Positions 43,271-55,764 of a DNA stretch of 64,000 nt are shown in pieces. Within the stretch, counting starts at the first letter, position 1, and each line of letters starts with the position of its first letter. The stretch is from Henckelia pumila. Lineage: Eukaryota; Streptophyta; Magnoliopsida; Lamiales; Gesneriaceae. The notes under the pieces were generated by a model. That model saw nothing but the letters and a program-made list of their open reading frames with translations, made no database searches and had not been told where the DNA came from. Made by a program: the position numbers and the translations under genes. Location of the stretch: positions 151,480,861 to 151,544,860 of the forward strand of contig NC_133122.1 of NCBI RefSeq assembly GCF_033568475.1, given 5' to 3'.

Positions 43271-46247
43271 ATGGATCATTATCAGGTCTTGGGTGTAAGG
43301 AAAAATGCGAGCAAAGAAGAAATAAAGCAAGCTTTTCGCAATTTGGCCATGGAATTTCACCCGGACAAACATTCTCAATCCTCCAAGCATTCCAGAGACA
43401 CCGCCACCTTCAAATTCAAGCAGCTTTCGGAGGCGTACGAGACTCTCATTGACGATCGCAAGCGCGCAGATTATAATATTAGCAGAAATGCTTATGGCGC
43501 GGCGCAGAATAAAAGATACGACTATGCTTACAACAGAGGCGGAGGAAGATATTCGTATGGGAATGGTTACGGGTACAGTGGATCGGCGAGCAGAGGTGCT
43601 GGCGACTTTGCCTTTACCAAATTTGAGGTTGGTCTTCGGTATCTCACCACCAGGAGTTTTCTACTCAATGCAACTTTTGCAGGGTAATTTTCTTTTTTTT
43701 TTATCTTCTTGATTTTATGCATTTAGAGTTTGAGTGTGTTTTATTGAATTTTTTATTGGTGTTGCGCGTTGGTATGTAGCTTAGCGTGAAGGAATTTTGT
43801 GGTGATAAAGCTGAATTATTTTACCTGATTAATTCCGATCAAGAAAACCTAGCTTGGTGTGAGCCTGGAGAATGGACGTCCAATGATAAATTTTCAAATT
43901 TCTTTGTTTCCCCAAACAATTTTCTTGCTTCACCTTTGCAGTGATTATTGTCATGATCCATCTTGATGAGTGAAATTCTCATCTGGATTCATCATTATCA
44001 TCTTATGTTAATATTCAAAGAAAATGTGAAGGCTGTAGGGAAGGGCAGTGGAACCATGAATCCGTGCAAGAAAAAGATACTACGGGAATTATGCCATCTC
44101 TTATACATAATGGCTTCTAGGCTAGAGGAAGATTTGATGGGAAGGGTATAGCTTAAATGCATGGATATCGTACAACTTGAGTTCAAGGCTCAAGATAAGG
44201 CACTCCTTCAAGTTAAGTGCACTAAATCATATTATTCTAAATCTAAATATGGGAAGAAAAATTATATCAGATATCGTCCAATAATTGTTTAACTGAACTA
44301 TTGAGAAATAATATGATTAAACATTACTTAGGATCTCAACTTTGGGTTCACAATTCCTTCATTTACCTTGCATCTTATAGGAATCTTTAGCTTTGTGCTT
44401 CATTTGCAGATTTTTTTTTATCAGATAGGGTCCAATTATTACTCAATTAGTGAACTATTGAGAAATAACATGAATAAAATTTGAGCTTTTTGAAACAATC
44501 TAGAAATTACAAAGTCAATCACTCACTAGAAAGTTGATGGACAGGTAAAAAATGGAAAAGGCGATTACATTAATATTACTTGCCCAAAAAGAATAAACAA
44601 AATCCTTTTAGAGAGCGATAGAAATTGGAGATGGACAGATGGTTTATCTGAATTCAGAATGGGTAGAATTTGACCACAAGCTATTTCTTGTTCTAATCCG
44701 CTTCCCAGATACTCATAAAGTGTATGTACCTTGGGGCTTGGTCAACGGTTGTCGTATAATCTACGTTGTGAAAATTCTTTTTTCGCTCTTCTGAATTTTG
44801 TACTGCCTTATATGATATATAAGTCTATTTTAGTTCACGTGGACACAGAAAATTAGTTTTCTCGATCATTTTTCTTGGATTTTAAGGTAAAACAATGCAA
44901 CACTAGATAAACTCTTGAAATGGTCATTCCGGTAATTGTCATGTACATTCTTAAGTTTATATCCATTCAACTTTTTGTGCTAGCAGCTCACGTGTTTGTT
45001 CGAAGATTTGGAATGGTACTTGATACTATTATAGATTAATCAGTGAAATAAATTAAAAATTCATTAAATGTAATTCTGAATGCACAATATACATGTGTTT
45101 GTGTGTGTGTAGTAGTAGTAGTAATCCTTGCTGAAGGTATTATGGTCCCATGTTTGGATCATGTTATGGGATAATCAATGTATTTTGGATAGGGTTTTCG
45201 AGGCTCGTTTTGAGAGAACCTCGCGAACATTCACTGTTGATTTAGAATTCTGGATGCCTTTAGCAAGAAATCTGATGTATATGATGTAATCCCTATATTC
45301 ATGGCTAGAGTGCATGCAATATTAAAATAAGGAAACTAAATAAAATCCTTCTAATCGATTCCTTATTTTTGAATCTTCCACCATATCATCCTTGATATCA
45401 GTAGTTTGTCCTTAATTTACAGAAGAACTTTTGCTAATGTTTGTCTTTGCTACAGAATTTTGTTAGGTGGAATGTATATTGTGGATACAGGTGGTAAGGC
45501 ACTTTGGAAAATGCATAATCCTGGGGTAAGTTATTTTCTCTGTTCTTGTCTAGATCGAATTCTGTCAATAATATTTTCCGATTCCATTTCCGTCTCTCTC
45601 AGGATAAATTCCAAATGACATTGAAACGAAAAAGAAAAGGGAGAATTATAGAAAATGGTTGTTTTGAATACAAGGGAAAAAATAAACCTCCATTTAACTC
45701 CTCATTTCCTTTGCAGTAGCTGGCCTTACATGGTAGTCCATCCATCGTATTGTGGAGCCGTGGATGGCTAAAGGGTCTGGTGGGCAGCCACCCATATAAT
45801 CTCTTAATTCGCTCGAAAATATTTTCATATATTAGTTATATACTACAATATGATATCGCCCCCACATGAAAATTGCGACTCCGCCTTTGATTTCTTGTGC
45901 ACTGCATATTAATCCAATTTTACTTGGGCTGTATCGGCAAGGCGTCCATTTTAACCTTTTCCCCAAATTATGCATTTGTCGTGGAGGATGTTAAACATGA
46001 ATCGTGATTTTTGTTTGGTTAATCAGACACGTTACACATCCGATGTACTTAGTTTCTAAAATAGATGTCTCCTTTTGCTTCAGATAAGTTTTTTAAAGCC
46101 TCTATAATGGGAGCAATTTGCTTGTGATACATCTCTATTAATATGCGGGAGTTGTATTAAATTATGTCTTATAATATGTAGAAATCTTTTGAAGAAGCCA
46201 TGGAGTCTGTAAAAAATGCCAAAGAGGTCGAGGATGACACTTCCTAA
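43271..46247 (+). CDS. J-domain protein, chaperone dnaJ 72-like
   Basis: Three exons: 43271-43683, 45456-45525 and 46182-46247, all with GT-AG borders. They join to a 182-residue protein. Residues 3-75 are a J domain with [11 protein letters not shown], the HPD motif in FHPDKH, and [20 protein letters not shown]. The J domain stimulates Hsp70 ATPase activity. A Gly/Tyr-rich linker follows. Exons 1-2 then encode a hydrophobic segment ([23 protein letters not shown]) likely to be a membrane anchor, and exon 3 gives the tail [19 protein letters not shown]. The overall plan matches the plant dnaJ72 family. The ATG at 43271 is the first in frame. Confidence 0.9.
43684..45455 (+). other. First intron of the dnaJ72-like gene
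   Basis: GT-AG, 1772 bp, with no transposon boundary seen. It contains a short (GT)n and (AGT)n run near 45098-45122. Confidence 0.85.
45526..46181 (+). other. Second intron of the dnaJ72-like gene
   Basis: GT-AG (GTAAGT donor, ATATGTAG acceptor). No other feature is seen. Confidence 0.85.
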
Positions 46248-46466
46248 GCATCTTTCTGTTGGTTTTTCCTACCAAGACCTTGAAGTTTGTCAAACAACTC
46301 TGTATACGAGATGTGGTCGAAAAAGTTTATATATTGATTGATGTAAGTACTGTTCTTGACAAATAATAATGTACATATTTATGCTTATAACAAGCTGCAG
46401 TTTTTAGTTACAAAGCACACGTGAAAAGTTCTCTCTGATTCCATCACCATATCCAATGACAAATAA

Positions 46467-47063
46467 GGGCATCGCCAGTCATAAACTCGATTTTTTGGTT
46501 CATTTTTGCCACATCTACGTCGGATCAAAAGTTTAAAACTCACTAGTTATTAAACATTTCCTTCCCAATTATAAACCTAAAAATATAACTTCTAGGGTTC
46601 CACTATCCAATCACAAATTCATTCTATCATTTCAATTTAATACTATTATTTTTAATTTTCATTTATATATTTAACTAAATATATTTATAACTATCACTTT
46701 AATTTGTATAATTAAATAATTATTCATATATATTATTTTTTAAATAATTTAATAAATTATAAAATTATAAAAAAATGAAAAAGATATATTATAAAAATAA
46801 TAGTTTTTTATATATGATATTATGTTATATCTTAAAAAAAATCAGATTTGCTAAAAAAAAATACTGAAATTATAACATATTAAAACAAAAAAACAATAAA
46901 AAATTAAAAAAGAGAAACATTTGGGGTTAGCCGCAGGACCCACGTGGCAAAATGTGCACTTTTTTTATTTCTTGGACCATGAACTCATTACCTCCAATGG
47001 TAGTGGATTCATTTTTATAGGTTCATTGAACTTCCATCTATTAACCTACCATTGGAGGTGCCC
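46467..47063. mobile_element. Candidate MITE with a terminal stem-loop
   Basis: The left end is GGGCATCGCCAGTCATAA and the right end reads GGGCACCTCCAATGG in reverse complement. The interior is strongly AT-rich. A perfect 14-bp inverted repeat (ACCTCCAATGGTAG at 46990-47003, its complement at 47046-47059) flanks a 42-nt loop. No clean target duplication is seen. Confidence 0.45.
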
Positions 47064-47555
47064 TAATACATGGACAATGACTTTTAAATATGAAAATTTG
47101 ATCTGCATCCTTTCACAAATGACACACAGAAAACCACCCATCTAAAGATCTACATTATACAACCATATTAGAAGTAACGACCTTAAATGCCAAAGACGTA
47201 GTCAGAAAAAAATTTGGGATTCAACAAAATGGCTTCCAAATTGTGAAGTTAAAGGATTGTTGTATCAAGTATCTAACTGACGCTGATATCACGGCTAAAA
47301 TGTTTTGAACTGCACAATATTCCGAGAACAAGCGACAACGTTTGGAACTCGGGTTGTAACTTCTCAACACAAACAAAGCTAATTGTGACCATCTAAAGAG
47401 AGAGAGGAGCCAGAGAGACGCAGTTCAGTGAACTGTGTCAATAATACTTTCGTTTCAAGACCATGGATCACATTCTAAATCATGACATATTTTCAAGAAA
47501 TTTCAAGAAAGGCTATATCGTGTCCATTTCACCAACATACGCAGGGACTGCCAGT
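47064..47555. other. 3' flank of the presenilin gene
   Basis: It contains the likely presenilin 3' UTR, read leftward from 47555, and an unassigned stretch. Nothing else is recognised. Confidence 0.5.
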
Positions 47556-49007
47556 TTAGAACATCATCAAATTAGTAGAAGCCCCTACCACAAACGGCTC
47601 CAACAAGAGTCTGGTCAGGAAGTAAAACACCACTCCCAAAGTAATTGAAATCGGAAGTGCAGGCAAAGCATGCCGGAAAACAGCCAACAATATGAGAGTA
47701 CACCCTAGTCCTGATATGATCGCGAGATAACATGCGTAAACCGTCATCAAATCATACATAGCCGCCCTTCCCACAAGCACACTATAGAAAATGAAGTCTC
47801 CCATACCAAGCTTTATCCCCCTCTCCATACCATTAGTTCGAAGAGTATCACTAGTTCGACCAATATTACCGCCACTGTTAGTGTCGTTAAGGGGCGACTG
47901 GCTCTCCCTCGACACTCCATCACCCATCAAAGGGAAACTTTCAGCTAAATCTTCCCTCTCCTCATCAATCTCACCAAGATTAGCACTCTCCGTGGTAACC
48001 ACCTCCATCGAGTGATCCCTTCCCGGAGTACTACTCACATTTAAAACTCCATTTCCGATCAATGGAAGTGTCTCCCCTCCAACTTCCCTGTCCTCATCAA
48101 TCTCATTTCCATCACTAGTACTCTCAATTCCCATTATCTCAATGGAGTACTCATTCTCCCGAGTCTCGGAATGCCGCTCGTTACCGCTGTTACTCAACAA
48201 CACTTGCAGCTCCACCGCACCCCTATTGTTAGTCTCATCGTTCGATTCCAGCCCTGCTGCTGCTACCAAAAACCCCAAACTTGAGTCCCGAGCTACAGGA
48301 TTCCGCCATACGGTTGGCCTCGATTCATACACCAATGCTGGCAACTCGTCGTCCCTACTCGAGGCTAACTCCACCAACAATTTCAAGGGTCCGCCGGGGG
48401 CTAAAACTGCCACCAAATCATACAATGCTAATGCAACCAACACAACCCAGGTGGTCCATTCGGGCAATCGGGTGAACCAGGCCGCAACAATGATACCCGT
48501 CACCACCAAATTGCTCTGCTTCACAACTATCGGAACCCCATTCGAGAAAACAGAAATCGTGCCCAGAATCGTGAAATTGAATAGCAAAATGTAAAAAGTG
48601 ACCGCGTCAACGGGTATGTTGAATCTCCGGATGATCGAAATCAATATGGAGCTGCCCATGAATGAGAAGACCATGAAGACGGAGAAGCGCGTGTAGTGGA
48701 CGAGAAATTTGGTGAAGCGGTAGTAGAAGAGGAGAACGAGAAGGAAGGTAATGACGGTGATGATGAGGACGAAAACGACGGCGTTTAGGATAGCGCCCTC
48801 GAGTTTTTGGACCGAGGAGTCGGAGGGGGACTCGAGGTAGACTAAATTGGCGGCGGTGCGAATTGTGGAGGCGCCGGCGGAGGCAGTGGCAGATGGGTTG
48901 TAGACAGTGTAGACCAGGAGGACGACAAGGAACATGCAGACAGAGACCGGAGACATAATTGCAATAATTTCGTGTCCGATCGCTTCTAAGATGCTGCCGC
49001 TCTCCAT
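47556..49007 (-). CDS. PSN: Presenilin, catalytic subunit of gamma-secretase
   Basis: An intronless frame of 483 residues. Presenilin is an aspartyl protease that cleaves membrane proteins within the bilayer. The two catalytic aspartates are present: D197 in LYDLVAVL and D404 in LGMGDFIFY, with the conserved PAL motif (P449-L451) in RHALPALPIS. About nine hydrophobic segments are visible (for example 19-36, 75-95, 109-125, 137-152, 165-178, 185-200, 404-440 and 452-470). The loop between the catalytic helices (about 215-398) is long, hydrophilic and contains an internal duplication. Plant presenilins are about 400-480 residues, so this is at the long end. The start MESGSILE precedes the first helix as expected. 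The gene lies 144 bp from retroelement C2. Confidence 0.96.
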   Translation of the reverse strand: MESGSILEAIGHEIIAIMSPVSVCMFLVVLLVYTVYNPSATASAGASTIRTAANLVYLESPSDSSVQKLEGAILNAVVFVLIITVITFLLVLLFYYRFTKFLVHYTRFSVFMVFSFMGSSILISIIRRFNIPVDAVTFYILLFNFTILGTISVFSNGVPIVVKQSNLVVTGIIVAAWFTRLPEWTTWVVLVALALYDLVAVLAPGGPLKLLVELASSRDDELPALVYESRPTVWRNPVARDSSLGFLVAAAGLESNDETNNRGAVELQVLLSNSGNERHSETRENEYSIEIMGIESTSDGNEIDEDREVGGETLPLIGNGVLNVSSTPGRDHSMEVVTTESANLGEIDEEREDLAESFPLMGDGVSRESQSPLNDTNSGGNIGRTSDTLRTNGMERGIKLGMGDFIFYSVLVGRAAMYDLMTVYACYLAIISGLGCTLILLAVFRHALPALPISITLGVVFYFLTRLLLEPFVVGASTNLMMF

Positions 49008-49150
49008 TTCCGGCGGCGGAGACGGCGGAGTCTTCGATTGGGAAAAACGGGAGTTTCAGACTTCCATTTTGGGAGGGGTAAATGGTAAATTTAGGGAAAA
49101 GGGAGTAGGTTGTAACTTATTTATTAAAAAAAAATTCATAATTTACCTAT

Positions 49151-49392
49151 TGTTGTGAAAAAGTAAAAATTTATGTTAAAAAGTAAAAACTTCAAAACTA
49201 AAAATATATCAAACTCTTCACTTTATAATATTTTTCTCTCAAATCAATTGTATTTTTCATCACAAATGAAGACTTATTTATAGATCCACATTTGAGATTA
49301 GTCCAAAAATTAATACATCATCATCTACATCATCACACACTAATTTTTCACATTTTACAATTTAATATTCAACATTCAACATTCAATATTCA

Positions 49393-49427
<35 letters not shown>

Positions 49428-49439
49428 TATTTTTCAACA
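49151..49439 (-). repeat. C2 3' LTR
   Basis: Starts TGTTGTGAAAAAG and ends TTTTTCAACA, with an (ATA)n run near 49396-49427. Confidence 0.93.
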
Positions 49440-49804
49440 CTCCCCCTTGTGATGATGATCGTGATATGATGAATGTCTTCATTACGTGTTTTATACTGTC
49501 TCGTTAAAAACCTTACTAGGAAAAACCTAGTGGGATAAAAACCATAGTAAGAAAAAAAGAGTGCAGCCACGTAAACTTCCCCTCATGTTAACATGAGTGA
49601 TTCTTCACATATTCCGTAGATTGCGCATCCCAATGTTGTATATATGCTTTCTGAATATCGTCGTGAGAAGTGTCTTTGTGAAGAGATCTGATGAGTTCTC
49701 ACTTGATTGAATGTAATAGATATCAATATCTTTATTCTTCTCAAACTCTTCAGTGTAGGCAAAGAATTTTGGGGGGATATGTTTGGTTCTGTCACTTTTG
49801 ATGT

Positions 49805-50765
49805 ATCTTTATTTCATTTGAGCAATACATGCAACATTATCTTCATATAGTGTCATAGGCTTCTTGTCTACTGTCAATCCACACGATATTTGAATATGTT
49901 TGGTCATTGACTTTAACCATACACATTCACGACTTGCTTCATGTAATGCAATAATCTCGGCGTGATTTGATGAAGTTGTTACGAGTGTTTGTTTCTGTGA
50001 ACGCCAAGAAATTGCGGTGCCTCCACGAGTAAATACATATCCGGTTTGGGAACGTGCCTTATGTGGATCAGATAAATATCCAGCATCAACATAACCAATG
50101 ATACTTTGATTGGTGTCTTTTGAGTACAAAAGTCCCAAATCTGTCGTTCCTCGTAGATAACGGAATATATGGTTAATTCCGTTTCAGTGCCTCTTTATTG
50201 GATATGAACTGAATCTTGCCAATAAATTTACAGCAAAAGATATATCAGGTCTAGTGCAATTTGCAAGATACATAAGGGCACCAATGACACTTAGATATGG
50301 TACTTCTGGACCAAGAATAACTTCATCATCTTCACATGGACGGAATGGATCCTTTTCTATGTTTAATGATCTTACAACCATTGGAGTACTTAATGGATTT
50401 GATTTATCCATATTAAAACGTTTAAAGATATTTTCTGTATAATTTGCCTGGTGAACAAAAATTTCACATTCTTTTTGTTCGATTTGCAAACCCAGACAAT
50501 ACTTGGTTTTTCCAAGATCCTTCATTTCGAATTCTTCCTTCAAGTACATCATAACTTCTTGAATTTCTTTATTCGTTCCAATGATGTTTAAATCATCAAC
50601 ATATACAGCAATAATTACACATCCGGATGTTGTTTTCTTGATGAAAACACAAGGAAATATTGGATTATTTACATATCCATTTTTCATCAAGTGCTCACTT
50701 AGCCGATTATACCACATTCAACCGGATTGCTTTAACCCATATAATGATCTTTGCAATTTTACAGA
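49805..50765 (-). pseudogene. C2 RT C-terminal part and RNase H (decayed)
   Basis: The segment 50717-50184 carries the RT motif VYVDDLNIIG and the typical EFEMKDLGKTKYCLG. RNase H follows at 50138-49809 with YVDAGYLSDPHKARSQTGYVF and YEDNVACIA. It is split from pol by a frameshift near 50765-50925 and by a break near 50160. Confidence 0.85.
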
Positions 50766-50924
50766 ATAAAATTATCTGAGTTTTGAACTTTGTGCTTCAG
50801 GCATCTTAAATCCTTCAGGGATTTTCATGTATATATCACTATCAAGTGATCTGTATAAGTAAGCTGTAACAACATCCATAAGACACATTTTCAAATTTTC
50901 AGACACTGCCAAACTAATCAAATA

Positions 50925-53150
50925 TCAAAACGTAATTGCATCCATAACAGGAGAATACGTTTCTTCATAATCAATTCCAGGCCTTTGAGAAAAACCTTGT
51001 GCAACAAGTCTAGCTTTATATCTGACTATTTCATTTTTCTCATTTCGCTTTCGAATAAAAACCCATTTGTATCCAACAGGTTTTACACCTTCAGGTGTGA
51101 GGACTATAGGTCCAAAAACATTACGTTTATTCAGCGAATCCAATTCAACCTGGATGACATCTTTCCATTTGGCCCAATCATGACAAGTTTTACATTCACC
51201 AAAAGATTTTGGTTCATGATCCTCATTTTCATTTATGATGTCACAAGCCACATTATAAGAAAATATCTCATCAATATCTTCTATGTCTTTTCGGTTCCAT
51301 ATTTTTCCAGTATTAATATAATTGATAGAGATTTCACGATTCTCGTCAGTTTGTGGTTCTGACAGAACATTTTCATCATTAGGTGTTTCTTCTGGAACAT
51401 CATTTTCTATTTTATGATCATCATGCTTCTCTATGCCTTTTCTTTTCCGAGGATTTTTATCCTTGGAACCGACTGGCCTTCCACGCTTCAAGCGTTTTAT
51501 GATATCATGAGTGTCTTCAATTTGTTTCTTTGGAATTTCAATTTGAGCAGGGGCATTTACAGCATGTATATATGATTTTGTTACCTCTTTTGTGTCTGCA
51601 AATGCATCTGACATTTGATTTGCAATTCTTTGCAAGTGCACAATTTGTTGTACATCTTTCTCACATTGTTTGGTCATTGGATCCAAATATAACAATAATG
51701 GTACATACCATGTGATTTCTTTTTCGATGTGTTTCTTTTCTCCCCCTAACATTGGAAAGATTTCTTCATTAAAATGACAATCAGCAAAGCGTGCTGTAAA
51801 CACATCGCCTTTCTGAGGCTCAAGATATCGAATGATTGATGGACTATCATAACCGATATAAATACCGATTTTTCTTTGAGGACCCATTTTTGATCGTTGA
51901 GGTGGTGCAATAGGCACATACACCATACATCCAAAAATTCTCAGATGAAAAATATTTGGTTCTTTACCAAATGCAAGCTGCAATGGGGAGAATTTATGAT
52001 ATGCACTTGGTCTGATGCGAATTAATGCCGCAGCATGTAAAATTGCATGTCTCCATATAGAAATAGGGAGTTTTGTTCTCATAATCATTGGTCTAGCAAT
52101 CAGTTGTAGACGTTTAATCAATGATTCAGCTAATCCATTCTGTGTATGAACATGAGCAACAGGATGTTCAACAGTAATTCCCATTGACATACAATAGTCA
52201 TTGAAAGTTTGGGAAGTAAATTCTCCAGCATTATCAAGTCTTATTTTCTTGATTGTATAATCGGGAAATTGATTCCGCAATTTTATTATTTGAGCCATTA
52301 ATCTTGCAAATGCCACATTCCGAGTTGACAATAAGCATACATGTGACCATCTGCTAGAGGCATCGATCAATACCATATAATATTGAAATGGTCCACATGG
52401 TTGATGAATTGACCCACAAATATCACCCTGAATGCGTTCAAGGAATATGAATGATTCTGTTTGGATTTTAGCTAGCGATGGTCTTATAATAATTTTTCCA
52501 AGAGAACATGCTTTACATTGAAACTTATTATTCTGAAAGATCTTCTGGTCTTTCAATGGATGACCATGCGTATTTTCAATAATTCTTCGCATCATTATTG
52601 AACCAGGATATCCCAATTGATCATGCCAATTTGTTAATATTGAAGAACTATTAACCACCATATTTGATTCGTTTGGACTTATATGTGTATAATGCAATCC
52701 AGTAGGAAGCATTGATAATTTTTCAACCAAATATTTCTTTCTTGATTTATATGTGATAAGACACATATATTTTTGATTTTCATCAGTTATCGTCTCAGTA
52801 TCATATCCATGAGAATATATGTCATTAAAACTCAACAAATTTCTTTTCGATTGTGGTGAATATAAAACATCATTTATCAGAAATTTTGTACCATTTGGTA
52901 ACAAAAATTGTGCTTTACCACAACCTTCAATCAAGTCTACAGGACTTGATATTGTATTCACCATTGTTTTTGTTGGTTTTATTTCCAAGAAATATCTTTC
53001 TTCTCGCAGAATAGTGTGCGTTGTACCACTATCCGGTATGCAAATTTTCATGATATTATTTCCATGTTTGCTCATAGCATTTTTCATATCAAACTTCACA
53101 AAAATGCAATAAAGAAAAATTAAGTACAATACAAATGCAAAATATAACAT
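50925..53150 (-). pseudogene. C2 protease, integrase and RT N-terminal part
   Basis: The protease motif DSGTTHTIL is followed by an integrase zinc region (WHDQLGYPG, CKACSLG) and catalytic residues in GDICG, RLDNAGEF and NGLAESLIKR. The RT begins with YKARLVAQGFSQRPGIDYEE. The stretch is open for 741 codons but has no initiator of its own, and the RT is cut by a frameshift at 50925. Confidence 0.88.
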
Positions 53151-53212
53151 GCTTTATAATACAAGAATGCGTGAAAAATACAAATTTGTTACAATCTAGT
53201 CCCACCAATCTT

Positions 53213-54178
53213 TTAATCAATGTCTTCGAAATCATTCAAAAAATCTGCAGCATTGAAACTAGTTGAACCAATTAAATGGTCACTATCTTCAACAAAATTG
53301 GTCTCTTTTCCTTTCCCCTTTGTCGATTTTTTATAGAGCTTACATAGGTGCTCAGGGGTTTGACAAATATGTGACCAATGTCCTGGAGTGCCACATCTAT
53401 AAAAAACACTCTCAGATCTTTTTGAGTGATTTTCATTTTCACTCGTATTTTCATGCTGCCTTTTTGGTGGGTGGTTCGTGACGTTCTTTTGAGATGAGTT
53501 ATTGAAATAACTATCTCGATTATTTTCATATCCACAGCCATGACCACGACCGCGATAATTTTTACGTCCACGTCCACGTCCATGCCCACTTTCTTGACCT
53601 CGTCCACGACCAAAATCTGGTCTATTCCTTTGATTTTGGTTTTCATTTTTCATTACGACATTTGCTTCAGGAAATGCCGTTGATCCAGTGGGTCGGGATT
53701 GATGATTTCTTATTAACAATTCGTTGTTCTTTTCCGCCACAAGAAGACATGCAATGAGTTCAGAATATCTCGTAAAACCACGCACTCTATACTGCTGCTG
53801 TAGAGTTATCTTTGATGCATGAAAAGTGAAAAATGTTTTCTCAAGCATTTCCATCTCTTGGACTTCAAGTCCACAGAATTTTAATTGCGAGACTATTCGA
53901 TACATCGCAGAATTATAATCACTGATTTTTTTAAATTCTTGGAATCTCAACATATTCCATTCATCACGGGCGGTCGAAAGTATCACTTCCCTTATATGCT
54001 CAAATATTTCTTTCAACTTTTTCCATAAAATCATTGGGTCTTTTTCTGTGAGATACTCACGTTTCAACCCTTCATCAAGATATCGGCATAAGAAAATCAT
54101 TGCCTTTGCTTTATCTTGTGAGGTTGATATATTAATTTCTTTGATGGTATCACTTAGACCCAATAACTCAAGATGCAT
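53213..54178 (-). pseudogene. C2 gag
   Basis: 321 codons with a copia gag core (LKREYLTEKDPMILWKKL) and an Arg/Gly-rich stretch (GRGRGQESGHGRGRGRKN). The zinc knuckle has lost its first Cys to Phe (FYRCGTPGHWSHIC). A frameshift or stop near 53213 separates it from pol. Confidence 0.87.
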
Positions 54179-55065
54179 CTCTACATCGAGAGTCTATGAC
54201 ATATAATTCTTTCCAGTGATATCGAGCGCAACGAATTCAATCTTTGCCAAATTTGACATGGTGGTACTAGAAAAATAACAATGCATTTTATTAGTTAATT
54301 TTCATTAATATGACAATACAAAATAATGGAAGAACGAAGATTACAAGTGCGTGTACAAATAAAGAAAAAGTATATGGTGGAAATCGCTGGTGAGTACAAA
54401 AATCGTGAGCATGATGATCATAATCGTTAGAAAAAATAGCCTTAGAAATGCCATCATCTTCATCTTCGAAAAATCGAGGAGAAATTATTTTGAGAGAAAG
54501 AGTAAATTTGGTGTGATTGAAAATGAGTTTGAGTGAACATATTTATAGGGCAAAAACTAGCCGTTTGTTACCGTTGGGGTAAGAAAAAATCGAGTATGTG
54601 TTGAATAAAAATTCGTGATAATCATGTGATGCATATAATGATAATCATAATTAAATATACACAATAAAATATATATCATATCACGTTATTATAAGGTCAG
54701 TGTCCTAGACAACCTCTTATATAATAACATGAAATTATATATTGATATAGTTAGTATATATACATAATAAATATATATCATATCACGTTATTGTTTAAAA
54801 ACCTTAGAGACTTTTATACTTGTCGTATCCCTTACTGGGAGTGTGAGAAGTCGTCTTAACATCCTTCCAGGATTTATAACAAGTTTTTAAAAAACTAAAT
54901 TTTTTTATTTCTGATAATAACATGATATTATATATCAATATATACACAATAAAAATATATAAACAGTAAAATAAAATTTCTTACTTGTTGAATATTTTTG
55001 ACTTCTTCTTGTATTTTGGAGCGTCAAAAATTATAGAGAACCTTCGAGCGATCGTGCTGATAACG
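54179..55065 (-). other. C2 leader region
   Basis: The gag start region has decayed (the frame breaks at 54178, and a Met-rich continuation lies near 54260). The rest is AT-rich leader with repeated ATATCACGTTAT motifs (54674, 54780) down to the primer site near 55050-55065. Confidence 0.6.
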
Positions 55066-55358
55066 TGTTGTGAAAAAGTAAAAATTTATGGTAAAAAATA
55101 AAAACTCCAAAACTCAAAATATATCAAACTCTATACTTTATAATATTTTTCTCTCAAATCAATTGTATTTTTCATCACAAATGAAGACCTATTTAGAGAT
55201 CCACATTTGAGATTAGTCCAAAAATTAATGCATCATCATTTACATCATCACACACTAATTTTTCACATTTTACAACTCAATATTCAACATTCAACATTCA
55301 ATATTCAATATTCAACATAATAATAATAATAATAATAATAATAATATATTTTTCAAAA
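55066..55358 (-). repeat. C2 5' LTR
   Basis: Starts TGTTGTGAAAAAG. The last bases are TTTTTCAAAA where the partner has TTTTTCAACA. Confidence 0.9.
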
Positions 55359-55764
55359 CCTATATGTTTTTGTGTTTAATAAGTGCAAATATATCATTAG
55401 ATTTATCAAAATATTTACTCAAACCTAAATCCATTCATTCCTCTTTCCGTCGACTCAAACCAAAATCTCTATTCCCGTCGACTCAAATCCATCGTCGACC
55501 CTCTTCTCTTCCGGTCGACCCCCTTCTCTTCCCGATGACCCTCCCTTACGGATCCCACACTTCCGGTGACCCTCCGTTGTAATCATATGTCCCTTCCTGG
55601 TGATTCTCGACGCAAATCCTTGGATCGACCCAAATCGTCTCTCAAATCCTTTTCAATCGACTCAAACTCAATCGGACAAATGGCTAACAATAATCTGGTA
55701 CTGTTTATTTTGAATTTTTGTGTTGGTTCGTATTAGGGAAGACAACGATCGACTCGAGAAGAAA

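Larger units (their letters stand above)
49151..55358 (-). mobile_element. Ty1/copia retrotransposon C2, decayed
   Basis: Short LTRs (289 and 293 bp) at 49151-49439 and 55066-55358, target duplication CCTAT (49146-49150 and 55359-55363), and a polypurine tract ACAAGGGGGAG next to the left LTR. The internal order gag-PR-IN-RT-RH on the - strand is copia. Frameshifts separate the parts. A possible primer site CGTTATCAGCACGA lies next to the right LTR, and I do not assign its tRNA. Confidence 0.93.

Noticed and set aside
43963-44186. Reading frames inside the first dnaJ intron
   Set aside because: They overlap on both strands, have no domain, and the exon model spans this region cleanly.
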